Assembly (NCBI GenBank): GCA_946800325.1
Contig: OX326956.1
Location: 47,291,052 to 47,355,051, forward strand
DNA: 64,000 nt
Source: Luzula sylvatica
Lineage: Eukaryota > Streptophyta > Magnoliopsida > Poales > Juncaceae
Reading direction: 5' to 3'
Part shown: one piece after another, positions 14,260 through 24,073 of the stretch
How positions within the stretch are numbered: position 1 is the stretch's first letter
Layout: every line of letters starts with the position of its first letter
Position numbers and translations under genes: made by a program
Notes under the pieces: model-generated
Seen by the model: the letters and a program-made list of their open reading frames with translations, nothing else
Told to the model about the DNA's origin: nothing
Database searches by the model: none

Positions 14260-16143
14260 CAAATTTCACAAACACTAAGAAAGTTTGTTTTTCGATTCAA
14301 AACAAGATTTTAACGCTTTGAGTAGTTCAAATGACGTATTTTTAGATCATTTGTATCGTATCTTTTACTACATAACTTTTCACCAAATTTCACAAACACT
14401 AAGAAAGTTTGTTTTTCGATTCAAAACAAGATTTTAACGCTTTGGGTAGTTCAAATAACGTGTTTTTAGATCATTTGTATCGTATCTTTTACTACATAAC
14501 TTTTCACCAAATTTCACAAACACTAAGAAAGTTTGTTTTTCTATTCAAAACAAGATTTTAATGCTTTGAGGAGCTCAAATAACTTATATTTAGATAATTT
14601 GTATCGTATCCTTTACTACGTAACTTTTCCCCAAATTTCACAAACACTAAGATAGTTTGTTTTCCAATTCAAAACAAGATTTTAGCGCTTTGAGGAGTTC
14701 AAATAACATGTTTTTAGATCATTTGTATCGTATCTTTTACTACCTAACTTTTCACCAAATTTCACAAACACTAAGAAAGTTTGTTTTTCGATTCAAAACA
14801 AGATTTTAGCGCTTTGAGGAGTTCAAATAACATGTTTTTGGATCATTTGTATCGTATCTTTTACTACATAACTTTTCACCAAATTTCACAAACACTAAGA
14901 AATATTGTTTTTCGATTCAAAACAAAATTTTAACGATTTGAGTAGTTCAAATGACGTGTTTTTAGATCATTTGTATCGTATCTTTTACTACATAACTTTT
15001 CACCAAATTTCACAAACACTAAGAAAGTTTGTTTTTCGATTAAAAACAAGATTTTAACGCTTTGAGGAGCTCAAATAACTTGTTTTTAGATCATTTGTAT
15101 CGTATCTTTTACTACGTAACTTTTCACCAAATTTCACAAACACTAAGAAAGTTTGTTTATCGATTCAAAACAAGATTTTAGCGCTTTGAGGAGTTCAAAT
15201 AACATGTTTTTAGATCATTTGTATCGTATCTTTTACTACCTAACTTTTCATCAAATTTCACAAACACCAAGAAAGTTTGTTTTTCGATTCAAAACAAGAT
15301 TTTAACGCTTTGAGTAGTTCAAATAACGTGTTTTTAGATCATTTGTATCGTATCTTTTACTACATAACTTTTCACCAAATTTCACAAACACTAAGAAAGT
15401 TTGTTTTTCTATTCAAAACAAGATTTTAACGCTTTGAGGAGCTCAAATAACTTGTTTTTAGATCATTTGTATCGTACCTTTTACTACGTAACTTTTCACC
15501 AAATTTCACAAACACTAAGAAAGTTTGTTTATCGATTCAAAACAAGATTTTAGCGCTTTGAGGAGTTCAAATAACATGTTTTTAGATCATTTGTATCGTA
15601 TCTTTTACTACCTAACTTTTCATCAAATTTCACAAACACCAAGAAAGTTTGTTTTTCGATTCAAAACAAGATTTTAACGCTTTGAGTAGTTCAAATAACG
15701 TGTTTTTAGATCATTTGTATCGTATCTTTTACTACATAACTTTTCACCAAATTTCACAAACTCTAAGAAAGTTTGTTTTTCTATTCAAAATAAGATTTTA
15801 ACGCTTTGAGGAGCTCAAATAACTTATATTTAGATAATTTGTATCGTATCTTTTACTACGTAACTTTTCACCAAATTTCACAAACACTAAGAAAGTTTGT
15901 TTATCGATTCAAAACAAGATTTTAGCGCTTTGAGGAGTTCAAATAACATGTTTTTAGATCATTTGTATCGTATCTTTTACTACCTAACTTTTCATCAAAT
16001 TTCACAAACACCAAGAAAGTTTGTTTTTCGATTCAAAACAAGATTTTAACGCTTTGTGTAGTTCAAATAACGTGTTTTTAGATCATTTGTATCGTATCTT
16101 TTACTACATAACTTTTCACCAAATTTCACAAACTCTAAGAAAG

Positions 16144-16146
16144 TTT
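16144..16146. repeat. Left target-site duplication, TTT
   Basis: TTT precedes the left terminal repeat and matches the TTT after the right one. In the uninterrupted monomer this site is AAAGTTTGTTTTTC, and only one TTT is present there. The insertion lies between monomer positions 27 and 28. Confidence 0.8.
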
Positions 16147-16162
16147 GGGCATGTTTGATTTG
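16147..16162 (+). repeat. Left terminal inverted repeat, 16 bp
   Basis: GGGCATGTTTGATTTG is the exact reverse complement of the last 16 bases of the element. Beyond base 16 the two ends stop matching consistently, so this is a short-TIR element. It is the expected transposase recognition end. Confidence 0.93.
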
Positions 16163-16837
16163 AGGGATTCTGAGGGAGATGCATCGCAAAATCCTGGATT
16201 AGCTTCAAATCCATTGTTTGATTGTTTCGTGTATTGTATTTTGATGCTGAAATCCCTGTATTCTGTCGTACCGAAAAAAAATCGATATTCCACAATACAA
16301 AGAGCGAGAGCTCCCTGTATTTCATGTCTTAGCGCCCAATAAATTCTCCTCACCCGCCATTTCTTTTCCTCATGCTAAATAGTTGCAAAACAAAGAAACA
16401 CAGTCCAAGAACGAGAATCATGTCTTTCGCCAAATAGGGTTTGGAGAGCTTTGTCAAGAGTGAGCTTAGTGTAGAATCATGGCTTTCGAAGCAAACTGAC
16501 TTAGCCCTTGTCTCTCGTCAAAAATTTAGTCTCTCATCCAAGCATCACATTTCTCGCAAGAAGTTTCTCCTCTGTGTTATCTCAAGGTAATTTTGTAATT
16601 TAGTAGTCCTTATCTACAGGTTGAGTGGACGAATGAGTTTAATAGTCTGCATCCAGGGTGTTCGACAAAATGATTGTATAAGATCCTCGTGCATCTAGGT
16701 ATTCGCTTTTGGAATGTGTTCACCCAATGTGTTTGGCGTATACCACCCTTATGAAGGAGAATGAAAAAGGCTGAATAATTGATAGACCATTTTAATTCAA
16801 GCATTAAACTGGATGTTTTGATTCCTTATACTCTCTC
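16163..16837. other. Transposon interior, left half, no recognised gene
   Basis: Mixed-composition sequence, less A+T-rich than the satellite. Open frames of 64 to 72 codons cross it on both strands, but they overlap one another, some run into the terminal repeat or the satellite, and none shows a transposase or other known domain. It includes an A run followed by TCGATATTCC near 16273 and a short direct repeat at 16414/16473. It may be captured host sequence or eroded element sequence; I cannot tell which. Confidence 0.5.
16414..16488 (+). repeat. Short direct repeat inside the transposon
   Basis: AGAATCATGTCTTTCG at 16414-16429 recurs as AGAATCATGGCTTTCG at 16473-16488, a 15 of 16 match 59 bp apart. 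The stretch between is unique. It could be a small internal duplication in the element; no function is apparent. Confidence 0.65.
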
Positions 16838-16944
16838 AATTATTGCTCAATGTTTCAACTTCAAATTATTGCTCAATTTTTCAACTTTAAATTATTGCTC
16901 AATTTTGTAATTTTTCAACTTTAAATCGATTGTTCAATTTTTCG
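16838..16944 (+). repeat. 26-bp minisatellite inside the transposon
   Basis: Units begin AATTATTGCTCAAT at 16838, 16864 and 16890, exactly 26 bp apart, and continue with TTTTTCAACTTTA. The third unit carries an extra 8 bp (GTAATTTT region), so the fourth, degenerate unit (AATCGATTGTTCAATTTTTC) starts 34 bp later at 16924. Small internal tandem repeats of this kind are common in non-autonomous DNA elements. Confidence 0.85.
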
Positions 16945-17013
16945 TAAATTTGAAATTTCAGGGATATTATGTAGGAGGAGTCATGGCCTGGTAGGAAGAG
17001 TAATTACCCAATG

Positions 17014-17023
17014 TTTCGCGAAA
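17014..17023. other. 10-bp palindrome TTTCGCGAAA in the transposon
   Basis: TTTCGCGAAA reads the same on both strands. It lies in a small G+C-richer patch (about 16981-17038) with GGCCTGG and GGCCGCG, between the minisatellite and the A+T-rich right half. It could be a protein-binding site, but chance cannot be excluded. Confidence 0.4.
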
Positions 17024-17038
17024 TATATGGCCGCGTGA

Positions 17039-17509
17039 GAATTTTGAAGAATTAATTAAAGAAAAAATTTGGAATTTTCGAGTTAAATTAGGTTGAAATA
17101 AAATGAATATTTGTTTATGAAGCTTAATTATTTTGAGATAAATAAACTTTCTGAAGAATCAAATTTTTGTATATGTTGTGTGAGTACTGTGATTAAGCAA
17201 TTGATGTATATATATTTTGTATGTAATAAGTGGTTGCAATTTTTGACATTCTAAACATGTATTTCTTAATTTATTTTTAATATACAATAATGTAATTAAT
17301 AAATACTAAATAAGCATTTAAAATAATATTTTATACAAGTAATAATCACAACTAACTATCATTTAAGTCCGGGATCTTCAACAAATCAAACAACAAATTT
17401 GTATATACAGGATATCACAATTCATCGAAACAAACAACACAAGTGGATCAAGAGATACATGGATTACATTATACATGGACACCAAAATACCTTGTATTTC
17501 AAGATACAC
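17039..17509. other. A+T-rich right half of the transposon
   Basis: After the G+C patch the sequence is strongly A+T-rich with many TAA stops and runs such as AATAAATACTAAATAAG. No open frame or RNA gene is visible. The last ~150 bp become less extreme, with CAAATCAAAC and GAAACAAACAACAC motifs echoing the terminal sequence (CAAATCAAAC is part of the right end), which suggests subterminal repeats. Confidence 0.5.
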
Positions 17510-17525
17510 CAAATCAAACATGCCC
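17510..17525 (-). repeat. Right terminal inverted repeat, 16 bp
   Basis: CAAATCAAACATGCCC is the exact reverse complement of the left terminal repeat. It is followed at once by the TTT target duplication and then by satellite in register. Confidence 0.93.
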
Positions 17526-17528
17526 TTT
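17526..17528. repeat. Right target-site duplication, TTT
   Basis: TTT directly follows the right terminal repeat, matching 16144-16146. The bases from 17529 on continue the interrupted monomer at its position 28 without loss. Confidence 0.8.
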
Positions 17529-19237
17529 GTTTTTCTATTCAAAATAAGATTTTAACGCTTTGAGGAGCTCAAATAACTTATATTTAGATAATTTGTATCG
17601 TATCTTTTACTACGTAACTTTTCACCAAATTTCACAAACAATAAGAAAGTTTGTTTTTCGATTCAAAACAAGATTTTAACGCTTTGAGGAGTTCAAATAA
17701 CATGTTTTTAGATCATTTGTATCGTATCTTTTACTACATAACTTTTCACCAAATTTCACAAACACTAAGAAAGTTTGTTTATCGATTCAAAACAAGATTT
17801 TAGCGCTTTGAGGAGTTCAAATAACATGTTTTTAGATCATTTGTATCGTATCTTTTACTACCTAACTTTTCATCAAATTTCACAAACACCAAGAAAGTTT
17901 GTTTTTCGATTCAAAACAAGATTTTAACGCTTTGAGTAGTTCAAATAACGTGTTTTTAGATCATTTGTATCTTATCTTTTACTACATAACTTTTCACCAA
18001 ATTTCACAAACTCTAAGAAAGTTTGTTTTTCTATTCAAAATAAGATTTTAACGCTTTGAGGAGCTCAAATAACTTATATTTAGATAATTTGTATCGTATC
18101 TTTTACTACGTAACTTTTCACCAAATTTCACAAACACTAAGAAAGTTTGTTTATCGATTCAAAACAAGATTTTAGCGCTTTGAGGAGTTCAAATAACATG
18201 TTTTTAGATCATTTGTATCGTATCTTTTACTACCTAACTTTTCATCAAATTTCACAAACACCAAGAAAGTTTGTTTTTCGATTCAAAACAAGATTTTAAC
18301 GCTTTGAGTAGTTCAAATAACATGTTTTTAGATCATTTGTATCGTATCTTTTACTACATAACTTTTCACCAAATTTCACAAACACTAAGAAAGTTTGTTT
18401 ATCGATTCAAAACAAGATTTTAGCGCTTTGAGGAGTTCAAATAACATGTTTTTAGATCATTTGTATCGTATCTTTTACTACCTAACTTTTCATCAAATTT
18501 CACAAACACTAAGAAAGTTTGTTTTTCGATTCAAAACAAGATTTTAGCGCTTTGAGGAGTTCAAATAACATGTTTTTGGATCATTTGTATCGTATCTTTT
18601 ACTACATAACTTTTCACCAAATTTCACAAACACTAAGAAATATTGTTTTTCGATTCAAAACAAAATTTTAACGATTTGAGTAGTTCAAATGACGTGTTTT
18701 TAGATCATTTGTATCGTATCTTTTACTACATAACTTTTCACCAAATTTCACAAACACTAAGAAAGTTTGTTTTTCGATTAAAAACAAGATTTTAACGCTT
18801 TGAGGAGCTCAAATAACTTGTTTTTAGATCATTTGTATCGTATCTTTTACTACGTAACTTTTCACCAAATTTCACAAACACTAAGAAAGTTTGTTTATCG
18901 ATTCAAAACAAGATTTTAGCGCTTTGAGGAGTTCAAATAACATGTTTTTAGATCATTTTTATCGTATCTTTTACTACCTAACTTTTCATCAAATTTCACA
19001 AACACCAAGAAAGTTTGTTTTTCGATTCAAAACAAGATTTTAACGCTTTGAGTAGTTCAAATAACATGTTTTTAGATCATTTGTATCGTATCTTTTACTA
19101 CATAACTTTTCACCAAATTTCACAAACACTAAGAAAGTTTGTTTTTCGATTCAAAACAAGATTTTAACGCTTTGAGTAGTTCAAATGACGTATTTTTAGA
19201 TCATTTGTATCGTATCTTTTACTACATAACTTTTCAC
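17526..19237 (+). repeat. 124-bp satellite array A, right part
   Basis: Continuation of array A after the transposon, with the same register and variants (AAATATTG, CGATTAAAAAC, GTTTATCG, ACACCAAG). It completes unit A6 and then shows one further marker monomer (GACGTAT at 19187). After that monomer the order no longer follows the array A pattern: the next one has GAGTAGCTCAAATAACTTG and TTTTTAAATC, typical of array B. The junction is therefore placed at the monomer boundary at 19238. Confidence 0.9.
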
Positions 19238-19589
19238 CAAATTTCACAAACACTAAGAAAGTTTGTTTTTCGATTCAAAACAAGATTTTAACGCTTTGAG
19301 TAGCTCAAATAACTTGTTTTTAAATCATTTGTATCGTATCTTTTACAACGTAACTTTTCACCAAATTTCACAAGCACTAAGAAAGTTTGATTTTCGATTC
19401 AAAACAAGATTTTAGCGCTTTGAGGAGTTCAAATAACATGTTTTTAGATCATTTGTATCGTATCTTTTACTACACAACTTTTCACCAAATTTCACAAACA
19501 CAAAGAAAGTTTGTTTTTCGATTCAAAACAAGATTTTAACGCTTTGAGGAGCTCAAATAACTTGTTTTTAGATCATTTGTATCTTATCT

Positions 19590-22500
19590 TTTACTACGTA
19601 ACTTTTCCCCACATTTCACAAACACTAAGATAGTTTGTTTTTCGATTCAAAACAAGATTTTAGCGCTTTGAGGAGTTCAAATAACATGTTTTTAGATCAT
19701 TTGTATCGTATCTTTTACTACATAACTTTTCACCAAATTTCACAAACACAAAGAAAGTTTGTTTTTCGATTCAAAACAAGATTTTAACGCTTTGAGGAGT
19801 TCCAATAACGTGTTTTTAGATCATTTGTATCGTATCTTTTACTACGTAACTTTTCACCAAATTTCACAAACACTAAGAAAGTTTGCTTTTCGATTCAAAA
19901 CAAGATTTTAGCGCTTTGAGGAGTTCAAATAACATGTTTTTGGATCATTTGTATCGTATCTTTTACAACATAACTTTTCACCTAATTTCACAAACACTAA
20001 GAAATTTTGTTTTTCGATTCAAAACAAAATTTTAAAGCTTTGAGTAGTTCAAATGACGTGTTTTTAGATCATTTGTATCGTATCTTTTACTACATAACTT
20101 TTTACGAAATTTTACAAACACTAAGAAAGTTTGTTTTTCGATTCAAAACAAACATTTAACGCTTTGAGGAGTTCAAATAATGTGATTTTAGATCATTTTT
20201 ATCGTATCTTTTACTACATAACTTTTAACCAAATTTCACAAACACTAATAATGTTTGTTTTTCGATTCAAAACAAGATTTTAACACTTTGAGGAGTTCAA
20301 ATGACGTGTTTTTAGATCATTTGTATCGTATCTTTTACTACATAACTTTTAACCAAATTTCACAAACACTAATAATGTTTGTTTTTCGATTCAAAACAAG
20401 ATTTTAACGCTTTGAGGAGCTCAAATAACGTGTTTTTAGATCATTTGTATCGTATCCTTTACTACATAACTTTTGACCAAATTTCACAAACAGTAAGAAA
20501 GTTTGCTTTTCGATTCAAAACAAGATTTTAACGCTTTGAGTAGTTCAAATAACGTGTTTTTAGATCATTTGTATCGTATCTTTTACTACATAACTTTTCA
20601 CCAAATTTCACAAACACTAAGAAAGTTTGTTTTTCGTTTCAAAACAAGATTTTAACGCTTTCAGTAGTTCAAATAACGTGTTTTTAGATCATTTGTATCG
20701 TATCTTTTACTACATAACTTTTCACCAAATTTCACAAACACTAAGAAAGTTTGTTTATCGATTCAAAACAAGATTTTGGCGCTTTGAGGAGTTCAAATAA
20801 CATGTTTTTAGATCATTTGTATCGTATCTTTTACTACGTAACTTTTCACCAAATTTCACAAACACTAAGAAAGTTTGTTTTTCGATTCAAAACAAGATTT
20901 TAACGCTTTGAGTAGTTCAAATAACGTGTTTTTAGATCATTTGTATCGTATCTTTTACTACCTAACTTTTCATCAAATTTCACAAACACCAAGAAAGTTT
21001 GTTTTTCGATTCAAAACAAGATTTTAACGCTTTGAGGAGCTCAAATAACATGTTTTTAGATCATTTGTAGCGTATCTTTTACTACGTAACTTTTCACCAA
21101 ATTTCACAAACATTAAGAAAGTTTGTTTTTCGATTCAAAACAAGATTTTAACGCTTTGAGTAGTTCAAATAACGTGTTTTTAGATCATTTGTATCGTATC
21201 TTTTACTACCTAACTTTTCATCAAATTTCACAAACACCAAGAAAGTTTGTTTTTCGATTCAAAACAAGATTTTAACACTTTGAGGAGTTCAAATAACGTG
21301 TTTTTAGATCATTTGTATCGTATCTTTTACTACATAACTTTTCACCAAATTTCACAAACACTAAGAAAGTTTGTTTTTCTATTCAAAACAAGATTTTAAC
21401 GCTTTGAGGAGCTCAAATAACTTATATTTAGATAATTTGTATCGTATATTTTACTACGTAACTTTTCCCCACATTTCACAAACACTAAGATAGTTTGTTT
21501 TTCAATTCAAAACAAGATTTTAGCGCTTTGAGGAGTTCAAATAACATGTTTTTAGATCATTTGTATCGTATCTTTTACTACATAACTTTTCACCAAATTT
21601 CACAAACACAAAGAAAGTTTGTTTTTCGATTCTAAACAAGATTTTAACGCTTTGAGGAGTTCCAATAACGTGTTTTTAGATCATTTGTATCGTATCTTTT
21701 ACTACGTAACTTTTCACCAAATTTCACAAACACTAAGAAAGTTTGCTTTTCGATTCAAAACAAGATTTTAGCGCTTTGAGGAGTTCAAATAACATGTTTT
21801 TGGATCATTTGTATCGTATCTTTTACAACATAACTTTTCACCTAATTTCACAAACACTAAGAAATTTTGTTTTTCGATTCAAAACAAAATTTTAAAGCTT
21901 TGAGTAGTTCAAATGACGTGTTTTTAGATCATTTGTATCGTATCTTTTACTACATAACTTTTTACGAAATTTTACAAACACTAAGAAAGTTTGTTTTTCG
22001 ATTCAAAACAAACTTTTAACGCTTTGAGGAGTTCAAATAATGTGATTTTAGATCATTTTTATCGTATCTTTTACTACATAACTTTTAACCAAATTTCACA
22101 AACACTAATAATGTTTGTTTTTCGATTCAAAACAAGATTTTAACACTTTGAGGAGTTCAAATGACGTGTTTTTAGACCATTTGTATCGTATCTTTTACTA
22201 CGTAACTTTTCACCAAATTTCACAAACACTAAGAAAGTTTGTTTTTCGATTCAAAACAAGATTTTAACGCTTTGAGGAGCTCAAATAACGTGTTTTTAGA
22301 TCATTTGTATCGTATCCTTTACTACATAACTTTTCACCAAATTTCACAAACAGTAAGAAAGTTTGCTTTTCGATTCAAAACAAGATTTTAACGCTTTGAG
22401 TAGTTCAAATAACGTGTTTTTAGATCATTTGTATCGTATCTTTTACTACATAACTTTTCACCAAATTTCACAAACACTAAGAAAGTTTGTTTTTCGATTC

Positions 22501-22605
22501 AAAACAAGATTTTAACGCTTTCAGTAGTTCAAATAACGTGTTTTTAGATCATTTGTATCGTATCTTTTACTACATAACTTTTCACCAAATTTCACAAACA
22601 CTAAG
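19590..22605 (+). repeat. 15-monomer repeat pair, 1,860 bp apart
   Basis: The variant TGTGATTTTAG occurs at 20181 and 22041, exactly 1,860 bp (15 x 124) apart. The flanking order matches over roughly 19590-20745 and 21450-22605, including ACACAAAGAAAG, GTTCCAATAACG, CACCTAATTTC and TTTACGAAATTTTAC monomers. The copies differ at scattered sites, such as TTCTAAAC only in the second copy near 21630, and AAC or CAC before CAAATTTC. Boundaries are by eye. This is the more diverse edge of array B. Confidence 0.72.
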
Positions 22606-22957
22606 AAAGTTTGATTTTCGATTCAAAACAAGATTTTAGCGCTTTGAGGAGTTCAAATAACATGTTTTCAGATCATTTGTATCGTATCTTTTACTACCTA
22701 ACTTTTCACCAAATTTCACAAACACTAAGAAAGTTTGCTTTTCGATTCAAAACAAAATTTTAGCGCTTTGAGGAGTTCAAATAACATGTTTTCAGATCAT
22801 TTGTATCGTATCTTTTACTACCTAACTTTTCACCAAATTTCACAAACACTAAGAAAGTTTGCTTTTCGATTCAAAACAAAATTTTAGCGCTTTGAGGAGT
22901 TCAAATAACATGTTTTTGGATCATTTGTATCGTATCTTTTACTACATAACTTTTCAC

Positions 22958-24073
22958 CAAATTTCACAAACACTAATACAGTTTCTTTTTCGATTGAAAA
23001 CAAGATTTTAACACTTTGAGGAGTTCAAATAACGTGTTTTTAGATCATTTGTATCGTATCTTTTACTACCTAACTTTTCATCAAATTTCACAAACACCAA
23101 GAAAGTTTGTTTTTCGATTCAAAACAAGATTTTAACGCTTTGAGGAGCTCAAATAACATGTTTTTAGATCATTTGTATCGTATCTTTTACTACGTAACTT
23201 TTCACCAAATTTCACAAACACTAAGAAAGTTTGTTTTTCGATTCAAAACAAGATTTTAACGCTTTGAGTAGTTCAAATAACGTGTTTTTAGATCATTTGT
23301 ATCGTATCTTTTACTACCTAACTTTTCATCAAATTTCACAAACACCAAGAAAGTTTGTTTTTCTATTCAAAACAAGATTTTAACGCTTTGAGGAGCTCAA
23401 ATAACTTGTTTTTAGATCATTTGTACCGTATCTTTTATTACGTAACTTTTCCCCACATTTCACAACCACTAAGATAGTTTGTTTTTCGATTCAAAACAAG
23501 ATTTTAGCGCTTTGAGGGGTTCAAATAAAATGTTTTTAGATCATTTGTATCGTATCTTTTACTACATAACTTTTCACCAAATTTCACAAACACAAAGAAA
23601 GTTTCTTTTTCGATTCAAAACAAGATTTTAACGCTTTGAGGAGTTCAAATAACGTGTTTTTACATCATTTGTATCGTATCTTTTACTACGTAACTTTTCA
23701 CCAAATTTCACAAACACTAAGAAAGTTTGCTTTTCGATTCAAAACAAAATTTTAGCGCTTTGAGGAGTTCAAATAACATGTTTTTGGATCATTTGTATCG
23801 TATCTTTTACTACATAACTTTTCACCTAATTTCACAAACACTAAGAAAGTTTGTTTTTCGATTCAAATCAAAATTATAACGCTTTGAGTAGTTCAAATGA
23901 CGTGTTTTTAGATCATTTGTATCGTATCTTTTACTACATAACTTTTCACCAAATTTTACAAACACTAAGAAAGTTTGTTTTTCGATTCAAAACAAACTTT
24001 TAACACTTTTAGGAGTTCAAATAACGTGTTTTTAGATCATTTTTATCGTATCTTTTACTACATAACTTTTCAC
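22958..24073 (+). repeat. Array B unit B1, 9 monomers
   Basis: A marker monomer with CTAATACAGTTTCTTTTTCG and GATTGAAAAC starts at 22958 and again at 24074, a spacing of 1,116 bp or 9 x 124. The order after the marker (CACCAAG monomer, GAGCTC/AACATG monomer, GTACCGTATC monomer, GAGGGG/AAAATG monomer, TTTACATC monomer) is the same after both, and also after 29776. The second copy departs after the TTTACATC monomer (GCGCTTGGAGG rather than GCGCTTTGAGG). Confidence 0.8.

Larger units (their letters stand above)
1..16146 (+). repeat. 124-bp satellite array A, left part
   Basis: Head-to-tail monomers of 124 bp start at 1, 125, 249, 373, 497, 621 and so on, all on the same strand. Taking the first C of CAAATTTCAC as monomer position 1, the landmarks are a dyad ACAAAC (9-14) / GTTTGT (24-29), CGATTC near 34-39, AGATCATTTG near 85-94 and an almost invariant core GTATCGTATCTTTTACTAC at 94-112. 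The first monomer has 34 G+C in 124. Neighbouring monomers differ at a limited set of diagnostic sites: AACGCT or AGCGCT, GAGGAG or GAGTAG, GTTCAA or GCTCAA, and AACGTG, AACATG or AACTTG. Register is kept throughout except for a private 1-bp deletion near 12236. Long open frames are absent because 124 is not divisible by 3. Array size and order suggest centromeric or other constitutive heterochromatin; that location is inference. I do not recognise a named family. Confidence 0.97.
16147..17525. mobile_element. Non-autonomous DNA transposon, PIF/Harbinger-like (tentative)
   Basis: A 1,379-bp segment unrelated to the satellite is bounded by perfect 16-bp terminal inverted repeats GGGCATGTTTGATTTG and its complement, and flanked by TTT on both sides. 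Removing the element and one TTT restores an intact 124-bp monomer in register: 27 bp on the left (16120-16146) plus 97 bp on the right (17529-17625). The ends resemble Tourist/PIF-Harbinger termini (GGG/GGC...TGTTTG), and a 3-bp target duplication fits that superfamily, whose usual target is TTA or TAA; TTT is a deviation. No transposase is seen: the open frames are under 75 codons and show no recognisable catalytic motif. It would therefore depend on an enzyme supplied elsewhere. Transposon identity is strong; the superfamily is an inference. Confidence 0.9.
14260..19113 (+). repeat. Higher-order unit A6, 28 monomers, split by a transposon
   Basis: Marker GACGTAT at 14333 and 19187 gives 4,854 bp. 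Subtracting the 1,379-bp element and its 3-bp target duplication leaves 3,472 bp, exactly 28 monomers. The rare GTGTAG variant is at 16056, 1,723 bp after the marker, which is 1,351 + 372. One extra trimer is therefore present before it, and one fewer must follow for the total to remain 28. The copy thus shows both local trimer exchange and a unique insertion. Confidence 0.87.

Noticed and set aside
16116..16353. Two overlapping minus-strand open frames of 69 and 72 codons, and a plus-strand one of 65 codons
   Set aside because: They overlap each other, the minus-strand 69-codon frame runs over the element end into satellite, and none resembles a known protein. They are chance frames in and around the transposon end.
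16580..16620. Splice-like signals CTCAAG/GTAATT and TTATCTACAG/GTTGAG suggesting an intron
   Set aside because: The implied intron would be only about 33 nt, too short for plants, and no reading frame on either side supports an exon.
16610..16804. Minus-strand 64-codon open frame in the transposon
   Set aside because: No recognisable domain or transposase motif, and nothing around it supports expression. The sequence could be a captured host fragment, but I cannot show it.
16147..17525. CACTA or hAT transposon
   Set aside because: The termini do not begin with CACTA or CAG, and the duplication is 3 bp, not the 8 bp of hAT.
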